Part shown: one piece after another, positions 33,377-39,749 of the stretch | Position numbering within the stretch: the first letter of the stretch is position 1 | How the letters are laid out: each line of letters opens with the position of its first letter | NCBI GenBank assembly: GCA_003235715.1 | Contig: QJVM01000089.1 | Coordinates: 1-39,749, forward strand | DNA length: 39,749 bases | Origin: Nitrospirota bacterium | GTDB taxonomy: Bacteria; Nitrospirota; Thermodesulfovibrionia; SZUA-242 | Reading direction: 5' to 3' | The notes under the pieces: generated by a model | Database searches by the model: none | What the model was told of the DNA's origin: nothing | What the model saw: only the letters and a program-made list of their open reading frames with translations | Translations under genes and position numbers: made by a program

Positions 33377-33799
33377 ATGACTGAGCTGGCCACACTGGAT
33401 CGGGAACAGTCGAGTGAGGCTATGAGACCCGACCAGGACAACCTCTTTGTCGTGGTGTGTGCATCCGGCTTTGACAGCATTCCGAGGATGCGTTCCGCCC
33501 TCATGTTTGCCGGCCTCGCAGCGGCCGCAGACATGAGGACCATCCTCTATTGCATCCAGGATGCGGTGGACGTCATGGTGAAAGGAAATATCGAAAGGTA
33601 CGAGCCCAAGGGAACCGGTCCGTCCATCGCAGGCCGGTTGCAGGAAGCGCTGGAACAGGGTGTGGAGATACAATGCTGCACCCAGACCATGGCCAACAAG
33701 GGGATCCGTAGGGAGGACCTTGTTCAGGGGGTGACCCCGGCCGGGGCCATGAGTCTTATTTCGATCACGGTCAAGGCCAAGGGTTCGTTGTCTTTCTAG
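33377..33799 (+). CDS. DsrE-family protein
   Basis: This 140-aa protein has the DsrE/DsrF-like fold: VVVCASGFDSIPRMRSALMFAGLAAAADM near the start, LYCIQDAVDVMVKGNIERY, and a Cys pair in EIQCCTQTMANKGI that matches the usual active-site Cys place. Family members carry or relay sulfur. The ATG at 33377 follows AAGGGG; the longer open frame upstream overlaps osmC and is not used. It is probably cotranscribed with osmC. Confidence 0.9.
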   Translation: MTELATLDREQSSEAMRPDQDNLFVVVCASGFDSIPRMRSALMFAGLAAAADMRTILYCIQDAVDVMVKGNIERYEPKGTGPSIAGRLQEALEQGVEIQCCTQTMANKGIRREDLVQGVTPAGAMSLISITVKAKGSLSF

Positions 33800-33824
33800 C
33801 CAGGCATCGATTGTGTATTAACGT

Positions 33825-33856
33825 TCAGAACCCGGCCAAAGAGGGCCGGGTTCTGA
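33825..33856. terminator. Perfect 13-bp hairpin after dsrE, no T tract
   Basis: TCAGAACCCGGCC (33825-33837) is the exact reverse complement of GGCCGGGTTCTGA (33844-33856) across AAAGAG. It lies 26 bp after the dsrE stop. It lacks a T run, so it may protect or stop the transcript without the usual release signal. Confidence 0.6.
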
Positions 33857-34399
33857 CAGGGCCCCCCAGACCGTCTTAATGAGTACTTGTCGAAAGCCGC
33901 ACCATCCCTGACGGCCCACATCGGCCAGAACCCGGTGTGAATTAGGTCATGGGAGGAAAGAAGATGGTCTGATGTGCCAGGGTAGTTCAGCCCCGGAAAG
34001 TCTCTGACCACGCCGCGACAAGGCTGAACAACAAGGGGGGCCACGACTCGCATGGATTAGCTACGACCCTGCCTCTCGATCCGCTCTCTGTATACCGCGT
34101 CGCCCCGCCGCCGTGGCGGTCGCACCGGCCGTTGGCCCTGGCCCACCGGCCGCAGCAGTCACCGCTGATCGCGAGCTCCCCGCATCCTGCTGTTACAGCC
34201 CGCCAGACGCCAAGCCTGTTCGCCTTTTCCATGCCCATCCCTCCTGAAGTTCCAGCCCGTGATGCATTTACTATAAGGGCTCTCCTCCCCCAGGAAGTGT
34301 CTGATGTCTGACTTGCCACGGGACTTGACTTTGCCTCCGGGCAGCTGATAGCGTTCCACATCAAACAGCTGTTCCCGGATTTAGGAGATAGAGATCGTA
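33857..34399. other. Non-coding stretch, possible small RNA or leader
   Basis: No credible gene is visible. It contains GTTCAGCC (33985-33992) with its exact inverse GGCTGAAC (34022-34029), GC-rich inverted patches near 34125-34150, a TACTATAAGG (-10-like, about 34270), and TTGACT (about 34326). It ends directly at an intrinsic terminator on the plus strand (34400-34427), which implies a transcript ending there. It could be a small RNA, or a leader with conditional termination ahead of the helicase gene. Confidence 0.45.
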
Positions 34400-34427
34400 A
34401 GCCCCGGAATGACTCCGGGGCTTTTTT
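34400..34427 (+). terminator. Intrinsic terminator or attenuator before the helicase gene
   Basis: AGCCCCGGA (34400-34408) pairs with TCCGGGGCT (34414-34422) across five bases and is followed by a six-T tract (34422-34427). It is 36 bp before the helicase start. Confidence 0.9.
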
Positions 34428-34463
34428 CATGGGGACACGAAAAGCAAGGAGAACAAGACGTTT

Positions 34464-35759
34464 ATGAATTTTGAAAATTTTAACCTTCGCCCGGAGGTGG
34501 CCGCAGGTGTGAAGGCCGCGGGCTACACCCTACCCACACCGATTCAGGCACGGGCAATCCCGCCCATCCTGAAGGGAAATGATGTCATGGGCCTGGCCCA
34601 GACAGGAACGGGAAAGACCGCCGCCTTTGTACTGCCCATTCTGAACCGGCTGATGACGGGAAAGAAGGGGGCCATTCGTGCCCTCATCGTGGCGCCCACG
34701 CGGGAACTCGCGGCACAGATAGACGCCGCCATCGTGGAACTGGGTCCGCAGACCGGCTTGAGGAGTGTGTCCCTCTTTGGAGGTGTCGGGCTCAATCCCC
34801 AGATTGAAAAACTGAGGCGGGGGGTCGACATCGTCGTGGCCTGCCCCGGACGGCTGCTGGACCTCATCAACCGAGACAGCGTCAACCTGAGCCGTCTAGA
34901 AGTCCTCGTGCTGGACGAAGCCGACCAGATGTTCGATATGGGGTTTCTCCCGGACATCCGGCGTATTCTGAAGCACGTGCCGGCACGGCGGCAGACCCTG
35001 CTTTTTTCGGCCACCATGCCCAGAGAGGTCCTTCATCTTGCCCGGGAAGTTCTGACACATCCGCTCAGCATTAAGGTGGGAAACTCGGTGCCGGCGGCCA
35101 CGGTAAGCCACGCGCTTTATCCGGTAGCGTCACACCTGAAGACCCCTCTTCTCCTGGAACTTATGAAGCATACGGACACCGAGTCCGTGCTCGTGTTCAC
35201 CCGCACCAAGCATCGGGCCAAACGCCTCGCAGAACAGATGGCCCGTGCCGGATATCAGGCTGCGTCCCTCCAGGGAAATCTCTCACAGACCCGGAGAGAG
35301 GCCGCCATGGGGGGGTTCCGCGACGGAACCTTCCGGGTTCTCGTGGCCACCGACATCGCCGCCCGCGGCATCGACGTACAACAGGTATCGCACGTGATCA
35401 ACTATGACATCCCCAACACGTCCGAAGCCTATATTCACCGTATTGGCCGAACGGGGCGAGCCACCCGGACCGGGGAGGCCTTTACCCTGGTGACCTCCGA
35501 AGAGACGGACATGGTGCGAACTATTGAGCGGGTCCTGGGAAATCCCATCGAACGCCGCCAGGTGGCCGGGTTCGACTACACCGCCGCAGAAAGGGATACG
35601 CCATCGGCGTCCCCCGCAGATCAAAAGGCCCGTCCGTCAAGCTCAGCTCTGCCGCGAGGCAACAGGCCGCGTTCAAATGTCACAACCTCACGAGGAAAAC
35701 AGGGCGCCTCTTCGCGGGGTCCGGCGCGGCCGGCTCCCCGTGTTCAGGCCGCACGATAG
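34464..35759 (+). CDS. DEAD-box RNA helicase (RhlE-like)
   Basis: This 431-aa ATP-dependent helicase has the Q motif (FENFNLRPEV, TPIQARAIP), motif I (AQTGTGKTAA), Ia (PTRELAAQ), DEAD (VLDEADQMFDMGFL), SAT (FSATMP), and motifs V/VI (ATDIAARGID, HRIGRTGRA). The C-terminal tail is basic and Ser/Arg-rich (RPSSSALPRGNRPRS), as in RhlE relatives. Roles include ribosome assembly and cold growth. Transcription may be controlled by the terminator just upstream. Confidence 0.96.
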   Translation: MNFENFNLRPEVAAGVKAAGYTLPTPIQARAIPPILKGNDVMGLAQTGTGKTAAFVLPILNRLMTGKKGAIRALIVAPTRELAAQIDAAIVELGPQTGLRSVSLFGGVGLNPQIEKLRRGVDIVVACPGRLLDLINRDSVNLSRLEVLVLDEADQMFDMGFLPDIRRILKHVPARRQTLLFSATMPREVLHLAREVLTHPLSIKVGNSVPAATVSHALYPVASHLKTPLLLELMKHTDTESVLVFTRTKHRAKRLAEQMARAGYQAASLQGNLSQTRREAAMGGFRDGTFRVLVATDIAARGIDVQQVSHVINYDIPNTSEAYIHRIGRTGRATRTGEAFTLVTSEETDMVRTIERVLGNPIERRQVAGFDYTAAERDTPSASPADQKARPSSSALPRGNRPRSNVTTSRGKQGASSRGPARPAPRVQAAR

Positions 35760-35816
35760 CATGCTGGTCCCACAGCCTGACCAGTGGCCTGGGGCCAGAC
35801 ACAGGAGAACACAGGA

Positions 35817-36290
35817 ATGAAGGAAATCAAACGCATCGCACTGGTCGCGCATGACAACAGGAAGAAGGATCTTATCGCGTGGGCCGACTGGAACCAAGAG
35901 GTTCTGGTGAGACACAAGCTGTATTCCACCGGCACTACAGGGAGACTCGTGGAGGAGGCCATCCGCAAAAGGTTGCCCCTGGACGCGGCCGCGCGGTTTG
36001 AAGTCACCAAGCTGAAATCAGGACCCCTGGGCGGCGACCAGCAGTTGGGGGCCATGATTTCAGATGGAGAGATCGATCTGCTCATCTTTCTCTGGGACCC
36101 CATGCAGCCCCAGCCCCACGACGTGGACGTGAAGGCCTTGCTGCGAATCGCGGTGCTCTATAACATCCCGACGGCCTGCAATCGCTCCACGGCAGACTTC
36201 ATGATTTCATCGCCGCTCCTGGATGACCGTTATGAACCGGTCCTCAAGGACTACTCGGGGTATATCGGGCGACCGGTTCTCTGCGACTAG
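35817..36290 (+). CDS. mgsA: Methylglyoxal synthase
   Basis: This 157-aa enzyme converts dihydroxyacetone phosphate into methylglyoxal and phosphate. The segments [42 protein letters not shown] and [21 protein letters not shown] carry the family catalytic Asp and His residues. The ATG at 35817 follows AGGAGAACACAGGA. The frame is open back to 35784 but is not conserved there. It follows the helicase by 57 bp. Such a bypass relieves phosphate limitation of glycolysis. Confidence 0.96.
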   Translation: MKEIKRIALVAHDNRKKDLIAWADWNQEVLVRHKLYSTGTTGRLVEEAIRKRLPLDAAARFEVTKLKSGPLGGDQQLGAMISDGEIDLLIFLWDPMQPQPHDVDVKALLRIAVLYNIPTACNRSTADFMISSPLLDDRYEPVLKDYSGYIGRPVLCD

Positions 36291-36355
36291 GGTCAGGACC
36301 CCGGGCGGAGCCTCCGGAAGAGCCTGACACCGCACAGTCTTTCAGGATAGGGAAT

Positions 36356-36392
36356 AAAACCCTTTCCCGTATAACCACCGGGAAAGGGTTTT
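36356..36392 (+). terminator. Intrinsic terminator after mgsA
   Basis: AAAACCCTTTCCCG (36356-36369) pairs with CGGGAAAGGGTTTT (36379-36392) over 14 bp. The A and T ends make it work on both strands. Confidence 0.9.
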
Positions 36393-36773
36393 CTCATTCT
36401 ATATCCTTGCCAGCGGAAAGGTCTTCCCACGACCTTCAGGCCGTTCCCCCTTCCCTCCCTTGGACCCTCTGCAAGCTGAACCCGTGGCGCTGGTCGCCGC
36501 TCCCGTCAAAAGAGGTCTTTAGGTCTTACGGCCGGAAGTCAGGACAGGATTGCATGTTTGGGGGAACGTCCCGGGCCTGTTCCTCTTGACAGACGGGTCT
36601 GCCCGGTATATCTATGAAGGTATCCGGAGGGGGACATCCAACGCCTTATCCTTCCGGAACGGGGCAGGCGATCGTTCCTTCAGGGATGTGCTGACAGGGG
36701 CTGGTCCTGTCGCGGCTTGAAAGATATGGCGTTATCCGCCGCCGCTGAAGTCGAAGGCAAGGAGGGTACTGCG
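36393..36773 (+). promoter_or_regulatory. Upstream region of the cfa-like gene, with candidate promoter
   Basis: No gene is supported here. TTGACA (36586-36591), 17 bp, TATCTA (36609-36614) gives a perfect -35 with a weak -10 box, placed about 160 bp before the ATG. AAGGAGGG sits eight bases ahead of that ATG. Confidence 0.45.
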
Positions 36774-38084
36774 ATGGAGCAGAACAATTCCGAGGTCTAT
36801 GGTCTTCCAAGGGGGTCCCGGCCAGGTTTCAGGCTGAAGTCCGGTTCCTTCAGTCGATCAAAATCCCTCATCCGGTCCAGCCCCATGGAGCGTTATCTGC
36901 TCCGCGTCCTGTTAAGGGCACTGAACCACCCTCCGCTTTGTTTCGTCCTGTGGGACGGCGAGGAAGTCCGGGACCCGGGATCGTTTCAGGCCATGCGGGT
37001 CTTCATCCATGATCGGGGGGCCCTGTACCGGCTCGTCTCCGATCCCGAGCTGCAGTTCGGGGAAATGTACAGCGCCGGACGTGTTGATGTGGACACCGGA
37101 CTGCCGACGTTCCTCGAGATCGTCTATCGCGCTTTGGTGTCCCGAAGGAAAAGCACATCCACTCTCATCTCTGGCAGTCGTCGCCAGCGGAACACCCTGT
37201 CGCGCGCCCGGCAGAACATCTATCATCACTACGATATCGGCAACGACTTCTACCGCCTCTGGCTTGACGAACAGATGGTGTATACCTGCGCGTATTTTCC
37301 GACACCGACCGCGACCCTGGAAGAGGCGCAGGTAGCCAAAATGGACCTGGTGTCGAGAAAGCTCCGCCTGAGACCGGGAGAACGGGTGGTCGAGGCAGGC
37401 TGTGGTTGGGGGGCCCTGGCCCTGCACATGGCCGGTCATTACGGGGTAACCGTGGACGCCTACAACATCTCCCGTGAGCAGGTGGCCCATGCCCGCCAGA
37501 GAGCCCGGCAGGAGGGTTTGGACGACCGGGTGAAATTCATCGAGGCCGACTACCGGGAGATTCAAGGCACCTATGACGTCTTTGTCTCCGTGGGGATGCT
37601 CGAACATGTGGGAACGGACAGTTATCCGGCCTTGTCTGCGGTCATGGACGGCTGCCTGACAGAAAATGGCCGCGGCCTGGTCCATAGCATTGGCCGAGAC
37701 CAGGCGGGGCCTCTCAACTCCTGGCTGACGCGGAATATCTTTCCAGGGGCCTACGCGCCCTGTCTGAGGGAAATGATGGAACTCTTTGAGCCCCGTGGGT
37801 TTTCCGTATTGGACGTGGAAAATCTCCGCCTTCATTACCGGAAAACGCTGGAACATTGGCTGGATCGGTTCGAGGCGGCTGCGGGAAAGGTGGAGGCCAT
37901 GTTTGATCCCATTTTCGTGCGCCTCTGGAGGCTGTACCTGGCCGGTTCCATTGCCGCCTTTTCCAGCGGAACCCTGCAACTGTTCCAGGTGGTGTTCAGC
38001 CGAACCGGAAACAATCGGATACCCTGGACACGGGCCCACCTTCTGGAAAGCCCGCCGGGCCCGTGGACGTCTGCGACGCACTGA
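36774..38084 (+). CDS. Cyclopropane-fatty-acyl-phospholipid synthase family methyltransferase
   Basis: This 436-aa protein. The N-terminal domain is typical for this family (VFIHDRGALYRLVSDPELQF, GEMYSAGRVDV); the methyltransferase part has NIYHHYDIGNDFYRLWLDE, the AdoMet loop VVEAGCGWGALALHMA, SVGMLEHVGTDSY and YAPCLREMMELFEPRGF. Such enzymes transfer a methylene or methyl group to double bonds of membrane lipid chains. The start at 36774 is favoured by AAGGAGG; earlier in-frame starts exist (36717, 36726). The 3' end overlaps the flavoprotein gene by 22 bases. Confidence 0.95.
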   Translation: MEQNNSEVYGLPRGSRPGFRLKSGSFSRSKSLIRSSPMERYLLRVLLRALNHPPLCFVLWDGEEVRDPGSFQAMRVFIHDRGALYRLVSDPELQFGEMYSAGRVDVDTGLPTFLEIVYRALVSRRKSTSTLISGSRRQRNTLSRARQNIYHHYDIGNDFYRLWLDEQMVYTCAYFPTPTATLEEAQVAKMDLVSRKLRLRPGERVVEAGCGWGALALHMAGHYGVTVDAYNISREQVAHARQRARQEGLDDRVKFIEADYREIQGTYDVFVSVGMLEHVGTDSYPALSAVMDGCLTENGRGLVHSIGRDQAGPLNSWLTRNIFPGAYAPCLREMMELFEPRGFSVLDVENLRLHYRKTLEHWLDRFEAAAGKVEAMFDPIFVRLWRLYLAGSIAAFSSGTLQLFQVVFSRTGNNRIPWTRAHLLESPPGPWTSATH

Positions 38085-39172
38085 TCGTCGGAGCCGGACC
38101 CGCCGGTTCGACCTGTGCCCGCAGGCTCGCGGCCGCGGGTCTCCAGGTTCGGGTTCTGGAAAGGGTGAACTTTCCCAGGAACAAGGTCTGCGCCGGATGG
38201 ATTACGCCCGGAGTCGCCCGGGTCCTTAGTCTGGACCTGGAGGATTATGCCCGTGGTCGCGTCCTGCAACCGATCACGGGTTTCCGCACGGGGCTGATCG
38301 GAGACCCGGATTCTGAAATCGAAACGCCTTACGGAAGAACGATCAGCTACGGTATCCGGCGCCTGGAATTCGATGATTACCTGCTCCGGCGCTCCGGGGC
38401 AGAGCTTCAGCTCGGGACCCCGGTAACCTCCCTCGACCGTCAGGGGGACTTCTGGGTCGTAAACGGAACCGTCCGCGCACGCCTTCTCGTTGGCGCAGGG
38501 GGGCATTTCTGTCCGGTAGCCCGCAGGTTGGGTACAAGAACGGGACACCGGCCTCCGGTCGTCCTGGCCCAGGAAACCGAGTACCTGCTCGACGCGAGAC
38601 AGAGGAAAGAGTGCACCGTGGCCGGGACTAACCCTGAACTTTATTTCTGTAAAGACCTGAGGGGATACGGTTGGATTTTTCGCAAAGGCGATTACCTGAA
38701 CATCGGGCTCGGACGGGAAGATTCGAACGGACTGAAGGAACACGTTTCCGCATTTCATCATGACATGGTGGCCCGAGGGAAGGTCCCTTCCGGGCCGGTC
38801 GGCCCGTATCGCGGTCATGCCTACCATCTGCAGCGGCATGCGGCCCGCCGCCTCGTGGACCACGCGGTCCTGTTGGTCGGAGATGCTGCCGGGCTGGCTT
38901 ATACCGAAAGCGGCGAAGGCATCCGGCCTGCGGTTGAATCGGGTCTGCTGGCCGCACAGACCGTTCTCGAGGCTGAAGGAGATTACCGAAGGGAAAAGCT
39001 GGAGGCCTACCAGGAACGCCTGGAGAAGAGGTTCGACATGAATCGATCGAGAATGCGAAACCTCCTTCCAGAGGGCTTCCGTCTCCGCCTGGGCAGGCGA
39101 TTGCTGGCCACCTCCTGGTTTGCCCGCCACGTGGTCATGGACCGCTGGTTTCTTCGCACGAGCGACGCCTGA
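38063..39172 (+). CDS. FAD-dependent oxidoreductase, geranylgeranyl-reductase family
   Basis: This 369-aa protein has a GTG start inside the cfa-like gene. The Rossmann FAD motif is ALIVGAGPAGSTCARRLA, followed by VLERVNFPRNKVCAGWI, a cysteine-containing patch typical of this group. The second FAD-binding segment is LLVGDAAGLAYTESGEGIRPAVESG. Relatives reduce isoprenoid or other lipid double bonds. The overlap with the lipid methyltransferase suggests a joint lipid step, for example reducing a methylene group to a methyl branch (inference). Confidence 0.92.
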   Translation: MDVCDALIVGAGPAGSTCARRLAAAGLQVRVLERVNFPRNKVCAGWITPGVARVLSLDLEDYARGRVLQPITGFRTGLIGDPDSEIETPYGRTISYGIRRLEFDDYLLRRSGAELQLGTPVTSLDRQGDFWVVNGTVRARLLVGAGGHFCPVARRLGTRTGHRPPVVLAQETEYLLDARQRKECTVAGTNPELYFCKDLRGYGWIFRKGDYLNIGLGREDSNGLKEHVSAFHHDMVARGKVPSGPVGPYRGHAYHLQRHAARRLVDHAVLLVGDAAGLAYTESGEGIRPAVESGLLAAQTVLEAEGDYRREKLEAYQERLEKRFDMNRSRMRNLLPEGFRLRLGRRLLATSWFARHVVMDRWFLRTSDA

Positions 39173-39371
39173 GGGACCCTGGGCGAACCCATATCGCTGT
39201 ATTTCTGTCGCGCGAGACATCACACCCCTCTCCCCCGTTTTCAACACCAAGGAATTGTGATAGGGTGGTTTTTATCCGGACGAAGGGCTTTTTTGTCCGT
39301 CACGAACCCGGCATCCGTATTCCGCGCCTTGCATCCAGGGGGTTGGATACGGCCTTTCCTTGGAGGGAATC
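39173..39371 (+). promoter_or_regulatory. Spacer before the [2Fe-2S] subunit gene
   Basis: This 199-bp spacer has no gene. GGAC (39279 region) and GTCC flank GAAGGGCTTTTTT, a weak hairpin with an internal T tract. I find no strong promoter. TTTTCA, 17 bp, TAGGGT (about 39238-39266) is only a poor match. Confidence 0.2.
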
Positions 39372-39749
39372 ATGATTTCACTTCATATCAACGGGAAGAA
39401 AATAGACGTGGACGCGGACCCCGAGACGCCACTCCTGTGGGTCCTGCGCGATCAGCCGAGCTTAACCGGAACCAAATACGGATGTGGCATGGGTTTGTGC
39501 GGGGCCTGCACGGTTCATCTGGACGGGAAGGCCGCACGCTCCTGTCAGACCCCGGTCACCGACGCGGCCTCGAAGGAGGTGACCACCATCGAAGGTCTGG
39601 GCGAGGCTCATCCGGTGGTAAAGGCCTGGATCGAGGCAGACGTTCCCCAGTGCGGATACTGTCAGTCAGGGCAGATTATGGAAGCCGCGGCCTTCCTGAA
39701 GGAGAACCCCCACCCCTCGGACGAGGAGATCGATCAGGCCATGTCCGGA
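39372..39749 (+). CDS. [2Fe-2S] subunit of a molybdenum hydroxylase, 3' end outside window
   Basis: The 126 visible codons begin with [20 protein letters not shown], then LLWVLRD. The plant-type [2Fe-2S] Cys set is [16 protein letters not shown] with a later SCQT. The second cluster begins [11 protein letters not shown]. This is the small electron-transfer subunit (isoquinoline 1-oxidoreductase/aldehyde oxidoreductase type) of xanthine-dehydrogenase-family enzymes. The molybdopterin subunit should follow beyond the right edge. GGAGGGAATC precedes the ATG at 39372. Confidence 0.95.
   Translation, partial: MISLHINGKKIDVDADPETPLLWVLRDQPSLTGTKYGCGMGLCGACTVHLDGKAARSCQTPVTDAASKEVTTIEGLGEAHPVVKAWIEADVPQCGYCQSGQIMEAAAFLKENPHPSDEEIDQAMSG

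Noticed and set aside
32809-33799. Further selenoproteins in osmC and dsrE
   Set aside because: Both frames are complete, with Cys or Ser at the expected places and no in-frame TGA.
33796-34053. 85-aa minus-strand ORF
   Set aside because: It reads through the perfect hairpin after dsrE and has no ribosome site. No family is recognised.
33987-34430. 147-aa minus-strand ORF
   Set aside because: It spans the terminator and inverted repeats and has no recognisable motif or good start context. It is treated as a chance frame in GC-rich DNA.
36407-36589. 60-aa ORF after mgsA
   Set aside because: Its composition is not protein-like, and it lies between a terminator and a promoter.
1-39749. CRISPR arrays, tRNA or rRNA genes, insertion sequences
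   Set aside because: No regularly spaced repeats, no tRNA arm patterns, and no transposase or terminal repeats were seen.

Overview
The window is a high-GC bacterial chromosome segment with densely packed genes on both strands. It has no tRNA or rRNA genes, no CRISPR array and no insertion sequence that I can recognise. Several features suggest a Gram-negative, Sec-decoding bacterium of the deltaproteobacterial or Nitrospirota-like kind: a short EF-Ts (201 aa), lipoproteins, a sigma-54 activator next to a clear -24/-12 promoter, a symporter-histidine kinase, and a selenocysteine peroxiredoxin. Sequence alone does not settle the phylum.

Layout. (1) 1-4535, minus strand: an RNA/protein quality-control operon, rpsO - pnp - M16 protease - ChaN-type lipoprotein. 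(2) 4536-7950, plus strand: rpsB - tsf - pyrH - frr with overlapping stop/start codons, then an unannotated 49-aa ORF and a strong terminator. (3) 7975-14652: polA (minus); thiD with a coupled unknown gene; a small unknown protein; DoxX; a transglutaminase-like protein; and, on the minus strand, PepSY-TM and DUF4920 proteins. (4) 14653-18160: a 746-bp gap, a lipoprotein, and a cluster of four small membrane or secreted unknowns, one carrying eight cysteines. (5) 18161-20751: a 2-Cys-type peroxiredoxin whose peroxidatic residue is encoded by in-frame UGA (selenocysteine) with a SECIS-like hairpin just downstream, then pirin and an SDR oxidoreductase.

(6) 20954-28460: a signalling and transport island. 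It holds a single-domain response regulator; a membrane PAS/pseudo-histidine-kinase fused to a DEDDh exonuclease; a two-helix membrane protein; a sodium:solute symporter-STAC-histidine kinase (CrbS/CbrA-like); and, convergent to these, a cNMP/CBS/DUF294 nucleotidyltransferase-like protein. (7) 28598-33856: RNase R, a GAF-AAA+-Fis sigma-54 activator, then a near-consensus sigma-54 promoter driving an osmC-dsrE pair. (8) 33857-36392: a roughly 600-bp structured non-coding stretch ending in a terminator, then RhlE-type helicase and methylglyoxal synthase. (9) 36586-39749: a cyclopropane-fatty-acid-synthase-like methyltransferase overlapping a geranylgeranyl-reductase-family flavoprotein, then the start of a molybdenum-hydroxylase [2Fe-2S] subunit that runs off the right edge.

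The most interesting items are the selenocysteine peroxiredoxin, which automatic callers would split or shorten; the pseudokinase-exonuclease fusion; the sigma-54/osmC-dsrE module with nested inverted repeats at enhancer distance; and the Cfa/flavoprotein pair, which looks like a lipid-modification unit.
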